Below, in pieces: positions 1-8,631 of a DNA stretch of 64,000 nt. How positions within the stretch are numbered: position 1 is the first letter of the stretch; each line of letters begins with the position of its first letter. The DNA is taken from positions 1 to 64,000 of the forward strand of contig JBOGCH010000029.1 of NCBI GenBank assembly GCA_051656645.1. Direction: 5' to 3'. Below the pieces are notes generated by a model that worked only from the letters and a program-made list of their open reading frames with translations, was not told where the DNA came from and made no database searches. The DNA comes from JBOGCH01 sp051656645. GTDB lineage: Bacteria; Bacteroidota; Bacteroidia; Bacteroidales; Marinifilaceae. Made by a program: the position numbers and the translations under genes.

Positions 1-1108
1 GTGATTGCGGATACAAAAGTAGAGCTTTTTTCTTACCCTCCAAATTATTTCGCAAATTATTTTTCGAGGTATTTCGCCACTTTTAGGCTAAAGTGTTAAC
101 AGAATGAGTAGTTAGCTACCTCATTTTTTTTGAAAAAAATATCATGTTATAGAATCAATTCTGCTTGACAGCGGAAAAATCCTGTATTCTTGCCTACAAT
201 TTCCATTTCCTTACATAGAAATACGCATAAACTAACACCACAAACCACTCCTCATCATTCAAAAACATATCTACAACTCCCAAAAACTGCACTTAACTAC
301 ATAAAAATGCTGATAAATCATATCTAAAACCTCAAAAACGCCTTACGCTGTGCAAAATCTCTCGGAACAATAACTCATTTTCTCCTCATCGCACAGAAAT
401 TGCCCTCATCTCCTTAATCCCCTCCTTTCACCCTCTAGGGGTTTCATTCAGGTTTCATTCAGCTTTCATTCAGGTTTCATTCAGGTTTGACCCCCTAAAC
501 CTGAATGAAACCACTATCATACCTGAATGAAACCTGAATGTGATATAGAGAGAGATACAATTTAGATTAAACATCTAAACTTACACAGACAACTTATGTA
601 TATATATACAGTAGTATTATTAGGATAATTTACATGCACGTTTATTTTATTGTACAAAGTATGGACAACGTGGATATAGCAACAATAGGATCCTCGTTGA
701 CACGCGGTGAAGGCCTAAAGTAGAAACTACCAATAGTAAATTTTGTAGATTATAGCGCAATTGTACGATCACTCCCTCGATAGATAATTATCTACTTACA
801 GATCAGCAACTTACAATAACACTCTTTGTGTTTACATATTGATGTATTTTTTACACAAACACTACATTCTTTAAATAATTACATTGAAACTTAGAAAGTT
901 ACGAGAACCGTATAAGTTGCACAGACACATAACGTTCTCTGTATAATGGAATCCGCATAGTTAGTGAAACAGATTTAGTGCGCCGGAAATAATTATGTAT
1001 AACCCTAATTCTAATTTTTAAATTTTCTATATGGGAAAGGCATACTAACAACACATACATAACTACATAAACTACATATTATTTAAGCAATCACAATAAT
1101 TTGAACAC
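1..1108. other. Gene-free region upstream of fimbrial locus 1
   Basis: No credible coding region is visible on either strand. The stretch is AT-rich. Its one clear structure is the 11-bp repeat array at about 440-540, described separately. I looked for a TTTG-N19-TAnnTTTG promoter ahead of the gene at 1109 and found no convincing match, so where locus 1 is transcribed from is not clear. An unusually long leader or a promoter of another class is possible. Confidence 0.6.
440..540. repeat. Inverted array of 11-bp repeats (element A)
   Basis: Four consecutive 11-mers of the form GGTTTCATTCA occupy 440-483; the third begins GC instead of GG. The complementary unit TGAATGAAACC recurs at 502-512 and 524-534. 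The array folds into one long hairpin: 445-462 pairs perfectly with 523-540 (18 bp), then comes an internal loop of about 10 x 10 nt, then 473-487 pairs perfectly with 498-512 (15 bp), closed by a 10-nt loop containing CCCCC. It shares the 11-bp period, but not the sequence, of the elements at 28561 and 54965. Confidence 0.85.
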
Positions 1109-2083
1109 ATGGCAAGGTATAAGAATTATTTTACGGTGATTTGGCTTACATGTTTCGCAGGCTATTGTTATGCGCAACCTACATGTCCAATTACACCAAT
1201 GGAGGATGGCACGACACGTGTATCTCCTAATGAAATGTAGATTCTGCAGCCGCAGGATGCTAACACATCAACGGACAATAGCTCTTTTTTCATTTCTAAC
1301 GAAAAGGGACAAGAGTCTATTGTATCCAGTGAAGGAATATCTACTTTAACAGCTTCGGATAAATTACAGGTTACTACCGACTCTGTTCCCCAACGTGTTA
1401 TTAAATACACCTACCCCACCAAGAAAGGCAAAAAGGAGGTCAATAACTCCTTGACAAAACCTGTTGCACGCCCTGTAACCACCCCGATGGTTCGTGAACA
1501 AGTAAAAATGAGCAATGGCGGTATGTTTAAACGTCCCATTGCAATTAAGACCAATATGCTGTTTGATGCTTTAACCGCATTAAACGTAGAGTTGGAAATA
1601 CCTGTTGCACCACAATGGTCCATTTCGGCCGAATACATTTTCCCGTGGTGGCTAAACAAATCCAAGCAAAATTGTTTTGAATTAATAGCTGGAACTTTGG
1701 AAGGTAAATATTGGTTTAATCCTAATTATTCCTGCCAAAATCCATCGCTTGACAAACACAATCCTCTAACCGGCTGGTACATTGGCTTAAACGCAAGTAT
1801 CGGATATTATGATTTGGAATGGCATAAAAAAGGGCATCAAGGCGAACTATGGGGAGTGGGCATTTCCGGCGGTTATGCACATGCAATTACTCGTAGTTTA
1901 AACCTCGAATACGGTCTTAGTGTCGGATACGTAAACACGCATTACCGTCATTATAATGCAGAAAAATATAACGACGGGAAATGGCAGCTAACCAAACGCA
2001 ATTACGGTACCTACAATTGGTTTGGTCCAACAAAGCTAAAAGTTGCTTTGGTATGGTATCCATATTTCAAAACAAAAAAATAG
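1109..2083 (+). pseudogene. DUF3575 outer-membrane protein, interrupted by an in-frame TAG
   Basis: An ATG at 1109 opens a reading frame whose first codons give a good signal peptide ending CYAQP. The frame meets TAG at 1238-1240 (codon 44) and then stays open without a break to 2083. The downstream part carries the DUF3575 signature (IKTNMLFDA, later YNWFGPTKLKVALVWYPYF), the same domain as the intact gene at 29795. DUF3575 proteins are small beta-barrel-like outer-membrane proteins that commonly head Bacteroidales fimbrial clusters. Without the stop the product would be about 324 residues. A restart at TTG 1451 or ATG 1508 would lack a signal peptide, so I do not favour it. Explanations are a recent nonsense mutation, amber readthrough or an assembly error. 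It lies 12 bp before the next gene and probably heads the locus. Confidence 0.75.
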
Positions 2084-2095
2084 AGGAGGTAAATT

Positions 2096-3124
2096 ATGAA
2101 ACGTTATTTAATAATAATAGGATTATTGTGCCTTGTCTCTTTCTTTAACAAGGCTTGCAATCGTCGAGATATGGGCGCTGATCAACCGGAAACAGCACTT
2201 ATCACCGTAAATATTGATTGGAGTAACTCAGGGATTACACCAACAAAAAATCAAAGTGGTGACTACGTTAATAAAGTATCTCTTCGATTCTTTCCCAAAG
2301 ACGGAAGTACACCGTTTGACCGATATATCGAAACAGATGTTACGCATGGGCAAATTATGGTACCTCTTGGCGAATATGCAGTCGTTGTATTTAATGAGGC
2401 CGTAAACGACCCATTTTGGAGCAACTATCTTGAGTTTAGCAATGTGAATGATTATAGTCAATTTTCAGCAGTATTGCTAAAAGATGAAAGTTATCAAGAC
2501 TTTTATACCCCTCAGCCTGGTGAACCTATTGTACGCGAACCGCATAAACTGGCTTCATGGAGTATTGATCACTTTGCTGTGACAGAAAACATGATAGCCC
2601 AAAGTAGAAATCCAAATCCTGTAGGCCTAACCCCTATGGAGGATGAGATGCTAAAGGCATTTAGCAATGTTCCATTACAAGCACTAACATGTTCGGCGAA
2701 TCTAAGCGCACACATCCAAAACTTAGGATCTACTCAACAAATACGAGGAGCTTTTCAAGGATTAGCCAATAAAGTATACATGGCATCAAGAAAAACGGAA
2801 GTTACATCCTGTACTCACATTATTCGGTTTTTGAATCCTGTATGGGATGATGCGACAGAAACGCATGGTAAAGTTGCAGCCCAATTTTTAACCTTTGGTC
2901 CACTTCCAGCAGGGACATTGCCTACGCCTGTTTATAAAGTGCAAATGGATGTTATCCTCGTTACAGGCGAACGTTATACGTTACCTGATGGCGTATTTGA
3001 CTTAACTGACCAAGTGCATGGATCCTTTCCTAACTGTGAGGGTGAATTCAGCTTTGAGGTTCCTTATACCGAGGGAGGTATCCATGTTGGCGATTGGGAA
3101 GACGAGCAAGTAGATTTAAATTAA
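2096..3124 (+). CDS. DUF5119-like fimbria-associated lipoprotein
   Basis: The protein has 342 residues. It starts with a hydrophobic signal segment ending in Cys21 (NKAC), an atypical lipobox because Lys and Asn stand near the cysteine. The first domain has the pattern VNIDWS...VSLRFFPKDG...VPLGEYAVVVFNE, which resembles DUF5119 and the FimB/Mfa2 group of fimbrial anchor proteins: a beta-sandwich opening with a short 'inner strand' motif and a glycine-rich turn. The position between the DUF3575 gene and two fimbrillins supports an anchor or assembly role at the outer membrane. There is no separate FimB/Mfa2 gene in this locus, so this protein may fill that role (inference). Family assignment is by motif recall only. 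Confidence 0.6.
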   Translation: MKRYLIIIGLLCLVSFFNKACNRRDMGADQPETALITVNIDWSNSGITPTKNQSGDYVNKVSLRFFPKDGSTPFDRYIETDVTHGQIMVPLGEYAVVVFNEAVNDPFWSNYLEFSNVNDYSQFSAVLLKDESYQDFYTPQPGEPIVREPHKLASWSIDHFAVTENMIAQSRNPNPVGLTPMEDEMLKAFSNVPLQALTCSANLSAHIQNLGSTQQIRGAFQGLANKVYMASRKTEVTSCTHIIRFLNPVWDDATETHGKVAAQFLTFGPLPAGTLPTPVYKVQMDVILVTGERYTLPDGVFDLTDQVHGSFPNCEGEFSFEVPYTEGGIHVGDWEDEQVDLN

Positions 3125-3178
3125 TACGATAATACCAATCTTTTTTTAACACACCAATAATTTATTAAATCTAGAATT

Positions 3179-4405
3179 ATGAGACATCAACTATTTTGTT
3201 GTGCAGCGGCTGTACTGTTAATAGCCGGATGCGCGAAAGAAGAGGCTATGGAAACTGCCACAACGAAGGTTAATCCAAATGAGATTAATTTTACGGGAAC
3301 AACATCAAGAGCTCTTGGTGTGCATACACTAGCAACAATGCAAAGTGACGCAACTGGTTTTAAAGTATTCGGTACAAGTGGAGCCGGTGCTACAGCTTGG
3401 TATGCAGGATTAGATGGAACAAATAACTACAAATACACTGCAGCACCTACTAATGCATGGGGATGGACAACAGCTCCAGGGGCACAATGGCCAACAGTAA
3501 CGACAGGATATCCTATGAACTTCTATGCTCACTTCCCTGCAGCAGCCAATGGTTTTACAGCAACTTCCACTGCACCCAACTTAACAGCTGCCATTGTGGT
3601 ACAATCTACTGCAGCACAACAAGTGGATTTCTTAGCAGCAAAAGCAACTACTGTGAGTAGACCTGGGGATGGTTTCTTACCATTAACTTTTAATCACATT
3701 ATGAATAAAGTTAATGTAGCGTTCATCGTCGGAACACAATGTAACGTTTTCGTTCAATCAGTGCGAGTGGTTAATGTAAAAGGAACTAACACTTATAACT
3801 ATGTTACCGGCGCATGGGCGGGAGCTGCGACAACACCTGCAAGTTATGATTATTACAACTCAACAACTACTCCACGTTCGGTTTGGACTGCAACGACTGC
3901 CGATGAGACTACTGCCAATCCGATGTACACTCCAACAACAACCCCAACTTTAGCATCTGCAACATTAATGCTAATGCCACAAACCCTAACAGGCTGGACT
4001 CCTACTGTTGGGACAGCACCTGCAGCTACTGATACATACTTAGAGGTTGTTTACCGTGTTGCATCTCCAAATGATCCTAACAATGTAGGTTATGCAAGTT
4101 CCATAAACCATCCATCTTATGCAACAGGAGGTGCCGTAACACCTTTATTTGTAAAGGTTGCATTTCCTTTAACTGGAACTTGGACAGCGGGACAAGGATA
4201 TGTATATAATGTTTATTTAGGAACAGTAAATACAACTGGAGGCTATTATCTATCTAACAACTTTATTGATCAGAATGGTGCCGACTCTGGTTTGCGTATC
4301 CATGCTACAAAACAAATAGGTAATCCTGTTGCTAATGGTAACATTAACTTTGACGTTACTGCATCGCCATGGCCAGCAGATTCAACCGTTCCTGTGGGAC
4401 AATAA
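3179..4405 (+). CDS. Fimbrillin family lipoprotein (first of a tandem pair)
   Basis: The protein has 408 residues, with a lipoprotein signal ending LIAGC (Cys18). After a short linker comes the mark of Bacteroidales fimbrillins, INFTGTTSRA, then motifs GFKVFGTS, NAWGWTT, YPMNFYAHFP and LTFNHIMNKVNV. Known family members are exported as lipoproteins and processed on the surface by an arginine-specific protease before donor-strand assembly; the TSRA site near residue 45 would suit such cleavage (inference). The composition is strongly rich in Thr, Ala and Tyr and poor in Lys. It is closely related to the next gene over its whole length, showing a tandem duplication. A stem-loop follows at 4415-4441. 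It is probably the shaft subunit of the structure encoded by this locus. Confidence 0.8.
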   Translation: MRHQLFCCAAAVLLIAGCAKEEAMETATTKVNPNEINFTGTTSRALGVHTLATMQSDATGFKVFGTSGAGATAWYAGLDGTNNYKYTAAPTNAWGWTTAPGAQWPTVTTGYPMNFYAHFPAAANGFTATSTAPNLTAAIVVQSTAAQQVDFLAAKATTVSRPGDGFLPLTFNHIMNKVNVAFIVGTQCNVFVQSVRVVNVKGTNTYNYVTGAWAGAATTPASYDYYNSTTTPRSVWTATTADETTANPMYTPTTTPTLASATLMLMPQTLTGWTPTVGTAPAATDTYLEVVYRVASPNDPNNVGYASSINHPSYATGGAVTPLFVKVAFPLTGTWTAGQGYVYNVYLGTVNTTGGYYLSNNFIDQNGADSGLRIHATKQIGNPVANGNINFDVTASPWPADSTVPVGQ

Positions 4406-4414
4406 GAACAAACT

Positions 4415-4441
4415 GTAGTAGTGGTGGTTTACCACTACTAC
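4415..4441 (+). promoter_or_regulatory. Intercistronic stem-loop after the first fimbrillin
   Basis: GTAGTAGTGGT (4415-4425) pairs perfectly with ACCACTACTAC (4431-4441) around a 5-nt loop. No T-run follows, so a simple Rho-independent terminator is unlikely. It lies 9 bp past the stop codon and 70 bp before the next pilin gene. It could stabilise the 3' end of the upstream message or cause partial termination. Confidence 0.6.
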
Positions 4442-4510
4442 TTAAACAACACATAACAATTGTGGGAGCATTAGGGCTTCCTCACACACTAACAAATAAT
4501 TAATACAAGT

Positions 4511-5725
4511 ATGAAAATTCAATTACTAACGTGCGCTAGTGCACTGCTTCTATTCGCAGCATGCTCGAATGAAGACATTTCTGAAAATGCTACCGTAAAG
4601 AATAATCCCAATATGATTAACTTCTCGGGAACCACCTCACGCGCAAGTGCTATTAATACACTTTCCTCCATGCAAGGTGATGCTACTGGTTTCAAAGTGT
4701 TTGGAACGAGTGCTGCTAGTGCCTCAACATGGTATTCAGGACTTGACGGGACAAATAATTACAAATATACTGCTGGAACAACCAATGCTTGGGGATGGAC
4801 AACTCCTCCGGGTCCGCTATGGCCAACTACAGTACCCGGATATCCAATGAATTTCTACGCATTTTACCCAGCTGCAGCAACCGGATTTGTAGCAACAACA
4901 ACGGCACCTAACGTAACGGCGGCCATTACTGTACAATCTGCAGCCTCGGCTCAGGTGGATTACATGGCGGCTAGAGCAAATACTGTAAGTAGACCGGGTG
5001 ATGGTTACTTACCATTAAACTTTACTCACATTATGAGCAAAGTTAATTTTGGAGTTATCGCCGGACAAGGAACAAGTGTATTTATTCAATCGCTTAAAGT
5101 AATTAATACTAAAAGTGTGAATACATACAACTATACAACAGGTACATGGGGCACAGCAACGACACCGGCAAGCTTTGACTATTATAACAATACAGCAACT
5201 CCATGGACACTGCCTACAGGAACAACTGGTAATGAGACAACCGCATATCCTATTTACACAACTCAAGCAACGCTTGATGCAGGAACTTTAATGTTAATGC
5301 CACAAGCTTTAACAGGATGGGTACCGGTATCAGGAACAGCACCTGCTGCTACAGATGCATACATTGAGGTTGTATATAGAATTTCCTCAGCTACAGACCC
5401 GGATAACGTTGGTTATACAAATGCGACCTCGCATCCTGGTTATACAACTGGTTACTCGCAAGCACTGTTTGTAAAGGCTGGGTTCCCTATAACAGGAACT
5501 TGGACAGCTGCTCAAGGATATACATACAATATCTATTTAGGAACTGTTAATACAACAGGTGGCTATTACTTAAATGCAAACTATATTGACAATACAGGTA
5601 CTGCAACAACATTGCCTATCCCTACAGGGAAGCGCGTAGGAGATCCTGTTGCAAATGGTACAATAAACTTTGTTTTAAAAGTTACTGATTGGCCGGCAAC
5701 CGACACTCCAAGTCCACTACAATAA
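4511..5725 (+). CDS. Fimbrillin family lipoprotein (second of a tandem pair)
   Basis: The protein has 404 residues, with a lipoprotein signal ending LFAAC (Cys18) and the fimbrillin motif INFSGTTSRA near residue 37. It matches its upstream neighbour throughout: GFKVFGTS, LDGTNNYKYTA, NAWGWTT, YPMNFYAFYPA, LNFTHIMSKVNF, TLMLMPQALTGW and the C-terminal NTTGGYYLNANYID. Differences concentrate in loops and in the last 25 residues. The pair may encode alternative or co-assembled shaft subunits; repeated near-identical segments would also allow recombination between them (inference). A strong 16-bp hairpin follows the stop codon. Confidence 0.8.
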   Translation: MKIQLLTCASALLLFAACSNEDISENATVKNNPNMINFSGTTSRASAINTLSSMQGDATGFKVFGTSAASASTWYSGLDGTNNYKYTAGTTNAWGWTTPPGPLWPTTVPGYPMNFYAFYPAAATGFVATTTAPNVTAAITVQSAASAQVDYMAARANTVSRPGDGYLPLNFTHIMSKVNFGVIAGQGTSVFIQSLKVINTKSVNTYNYTTGTWGTATTPASFDYYNNTATPWTLPTGTTGNETTAYPIYTTQATLDAGTLMLMPQALTGWVPVSGTAPAATDAYIEVVYRISSATDPDNVGYTNATSHPGYTTGYSQALFVKAGFPITGTWTAAQGYTYNIYLGTVNTTGGYYLNANYIDNTGTATTLPIPTGKRVGDPVANGTINFVLKVTDWPATDTPSPLQ

Positions 5726-5734
5726 TTTAGTTTT

Positions 5735-5770
5735 ACTATTGTGTATGGACTCTTGTCCATACACAATAGT
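5735..5770 (+). promoter_or_regulatory. Perfect 16-bp stem-loop after the second fimbrillin
   Basis: ACTATTGTGTATGGAC (5735-5750) pairs with its exact complement at 5755-5770 around the 4-nt loop TCTT. No T-run follows. It separates the fimbrillins from the 847-residue protein genes, so it may set relative expression by blocking 3'-to-5' decay or by partial termination. Confidence 0.65.
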
Positions 5771-5883
5771 AATGAAAATACAATTCATTATGCACAATAC
5801 TACAATTGCTTAACTTCGACCACCTACCCACAACAAGCATTGAATGATAGAAAAACTGAAATGCTCAATAAAAAGAATTGATT

Positions 5884-8427
5884 ATGAAACGTATTTGTAC
5901 CTCACTTTTTCTCTTTATGAGTTTAATGGCATGTAATGAGGAAGCCATTGAACACGATTTCTCGGACCAGGCCATTGCTTACGATCCGGATAAGATTATG
6001 TGTTATACAACGGGCCTACAATCCAAAGGTACGCCCATAACCGCAACAAGCCAGATGACCACAATAGGGGTTTTCTGCTCATACACTGAAACAAATGACT
6101 GGAGTGCTACAACATCAACTCCGGGAAAAGCATACAACACTCAACTGCAACGCAACACCACAAGCGGCGCATGGGAATACGTGGGTACACCTGTGCCTTG
6201 GGCTCCCGGTAGCGGCAACCATAAATATACATTTTTTGGTTATGCACCATTTGGCAATGGCGATTATAATCTTACGTCCAATCCAAATGGTAATGGGATA
6301 ACCGTAACGTCTACAAGTACAACAGCAGGTTACCCTACGCTACGCTATAATGTACCAACAAAAGTTGAGAATCAACCGGATTTGATGGTTGCTGTTCCAC
6401 AACTTAATAGAAACCCAACAGGTAGTACAATAAATTTATCTATGCAGCATGCACTGACAAGTGTGGGCTTCCAAGTTCAAGGTAATGGCGAGCGTATTAC
6501 AGGTATCCGGATTCAAGGTGTTTCCATGTCAGGCGATTTAGTCATGAATGGCACTAACATCACTTGGAGTAATGTTAGCGCACCACCTGTAACTTCTGTT
6601 GATTTAACGGCATCTATTAATTTCGATGCCAATCAATCCTATTATACTACTACAACAACAATGTCAAGCAATTTGATGAAGGGGAATGGCTATTTAATGA
6701 TGATTCCACAGACGCTTGGAGCTACAGCCAAGATATTTGTTGATGTTCAAAATGGACCAACACGCGTTATTCAACTAAACAACTTACAGTGGGAAGCTGG
6801 AAAACGTGTTACATACAATATTACTGTACATCCTTATGTCTCAGTTTCACCTACCTTATTACCCGTTACTTATGCTGCAAACCCGGCATCCATAGATCCA
6901 TTAACCGTTGCGCTTAACCCTGGTATTGGCTCCAAAAACTGGACATTAACTAGTGATCAGGATTGGTTAAAATTATCATTGAATGCTGACGGATCAAATC
7001 CACAAGCTTCTGTTTCCGGAAGTAGTGCGCGCCAAGTGTATACCATTGCGACAGAAAATACAGGAACGGTAAAAAGGACTGCAAATATTACGATGACTGA
7101 AGGTACGGCATCACAAACTGTAGTCTTTTCACAAGATTATAATCGTTACACTGATCGCGTAGTACCTACATTTATTTATCCACAAGAAACATTCCCGTAT
7201 GTAGGAGCATTCTGGAAATGTAACCAAACAGGCGAACGGGTGATTAGAATTGATAACAGACAAGGTAATACCACTAATATAGGCCCATGGACTGCATATG
7301 TAGCCGATAAGGACTCTAGATGGCTGAATGCAGACGACATAGTACTAAGTGCACAAGCATCCTCAGATCCGAATTTGTACCAAGCCAATCCAGGCGACGC
7401 AGAGAGTTTCCAGGTTGAGGGCTCCCGCACGGGAATTTCTGGAACATTAACTGCAGGGCCAGCTCCTGGTAATATTATCACTTTCCGTATAGGATTAAAG
7501 AGCACATATACACCAACACGAGATGCTCCTGCCCGTTATGCAACTGTATATTTATTGTATGGTACGCCACAGAAACTGCATGTTATCTTTATACGACAAG
7601 GTGAAGATCCGGACTATGTATTTAGACCTACAGATCCGACGGTTTCTCGAAACTTAGTTGCCAAGATTTCACCATATAACCTATCGGCTACGACATTGAA
7701 CGTAGCAGCGGATAGAGTCAATACGGATGCTCAACCAAGTAATCCTGCTGTATTTGCGGATTACCCAACACAAACGGGGGCACTATACCAATGGGGTAAG
7801 AAGATTGCATACGATGGGTTCAGTGGGCCTAGCTATGATCAAGGATACATAAATGGAGTTTGGGACAATGTAAAAACAACATCTGAGATTTGCCCATTAA
7901 AGATTCGATTGACAAGCGGTGACTACGTCAAAATGAGAATTCCTAATGACGGTAGTACCTCTACATATGCAGGAACTAATAGCAATGCCACAGAGTGGAA
8001 ACAAAGTATATTTTTAGATCCTACTAATAGATTGGGGAATTCAACATTTGGGTACTATGCTGATGGTTACTTTGACCGCCGTCAATTAATAACCATTGCT
8101 ACACAAGCATTCTGGGAATTTACTACGGTATCTAGAGCTAGCAGAAATGTGGCGGTAGTTGGACGACTTTACTACAATAAATACAACATGGCCTCGGTAT
8201 TCTTTCCGGCTAGTGGAAATAGGAAAGATTGGCTAGGAACATTAGAGCAGCTCGGCTTAATAGGATTTATGTGGAGTACCTGTATGCAAACCCCTGGAAA
8301 TGTTGGAAATGGCGTAATGCCAACTGCATGGGGAACGCAATTTACATTCACCGCATGTGATTTTGCAGGTTATAATGTTGTACGTTCACAATCCGTTCGT
8401 TGCGTAGTTGATTCATATTATCCATAA
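5884..8427 (+). CDS. Large fimbrillin-like surface lipoprotein (tip-like), first copy
   Basis: I start at ATG 5884, giving 847 residues, the exact length of its downstream paralogue; an upstream TTG would add only two residues. The lipoprotein signal ends LMAC (Cys17). Residues to about 310 form a fimbrillin-type domain (motifs NPTGSTINLSMQHALTSVGF and GYLMMIPQTLGA). A BACON-like segment follows (about 325-420; NWTLTSDQDWLKLSLNADG, SGTVKRTANIT-type strands). Then comes a domain with FWKCNQTGERVIRID and RFRIGLKSTY...VIFIRQGEDPDY. The C-terminal part has YYADGYFDRRQ and ends QSVRCVVDSYYP, like the FISUMP/'RCV' domains at the ends of Bacteroidales fimbrial tip proteins. This layout and its size suggest an adhesive tip or cap subunit. 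Not assignable to a named protein. Confidence 0.7.
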   Translation: MKRICTSLFLFMSLMACNEEAIEHDFSDQAIAYDPDKIMCYTTGLQSKGTPITATSQMTTIGVFCSYTETNDWSATTSTPGKAYNTQLQRNTTSGAWEYVGTPVPWAPGSGNHKYTFFGYAPFGNGDYNLTSNPNGNGITVTSTSTTAGYPTLRYNVPTKVENQPDLMVAVPQLNRNPTGSTINLSMQHALTSVGFQVQGNGERITGIRIQGVSMSGDLVMNGTNITWSNVSAPPVTSVDLTASINFDANQSYYTTTTTMSSNLMKGNGYLMMIPQTLGATAKIFVDVQNGPTRVIQLNNLQWEAGKRVTYNITVHPYVSVSPTLLPVTYAANPASIDPLTVALNPGIGSKNWTLTSDQDWLKLSLNADGSNPQASVSGSSARQVYTIATENTGTVKRTANITMTEGTASQTVVFSQDYNRYTDRVVPTFIYPQETFPYVGAFWKCNQTGERVIRIDNRQGNTTNIGPWTAYVADKDSRWLNADDIVLSAQASSDPNLYQANPGDAESFQVEGSRTGISGTLTAGPAPGNIITFRIGLKSTYTPTRDAPARYATVYLLYGTPQKLHVIFIRQGEDPDYVFRPTDPTVSRNLVAKISPYNLSATTLNVAADRVNTDAQPSNPAVFADYPTQTGALYQWGKKIAYDGFSGPSYDQGYINGVWDNVKTTSEICPLKIRLTSGDYVKMRIPNDGSTSTYAGTNSNATEWKQSIFLDPTNRLGNSTFGYYADGYFDRRQLITIATQAFWEFTTVSRASRNVAVVGRLYYNKYNMASVFFPASGNRKDWLGTLEQLGLIGFMWSTCMQTPGNVGNGVMPTAWGTQFTFTACDFAGYNVVRSQSVRCVVDSYYP

Positions 8428-8460
8428 TGGATATCATCATATTCGTCTACTAAGAGTGCG

Positions 8461-8490
8461 CAACCCAGCCAATAATTTTTGGCTGGGTTG
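8461..8490 (+). terminator. Stem-loop after the first 847-residue gene
   Basis: CAACCCAGCCAA (8461-8472) pairs perfectly with TTGGCTGGGTTG (8479-8490) around a 6-nt loop. The GC-rich 12-bp stem lies 33 bp past the stop codon. The following bases (TGTCTTTAG) are only moderately T-rich, so it is either a terminator or a stabilising hairpin. Confidence 0.6.
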
Positions 8491-8631
8491 TGTCTTTAGA
8501 GTTCTCTTTGCATCGATATTTTTCATAACACTTTACTAGTGATAATTTTATTAAAAACATTATTATTTAAAAAACGTATAATATTATAGTGTACCTTATT
8601 CTAAGTATAATTCGACTAATAACTACAATTT

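Noticed and set aside
440..540. A CRISPR array
   Set aside because: Units are 11 bp with no spacers and turn into inverted orientation; no cas genes are near.
440..540. An invertible promoter flanked by inverted repeats
   Set aside because: The arms are only about 10-60 bp apart, no promoter box lies between them, and no invertase gene is in the window.
1411..1665. Minus-strand 84-codon frame opposite the DUF3575 gene
   Set aside because: The plus strand carries the recognisable DUF3575 domain; the antisense frame has no features.
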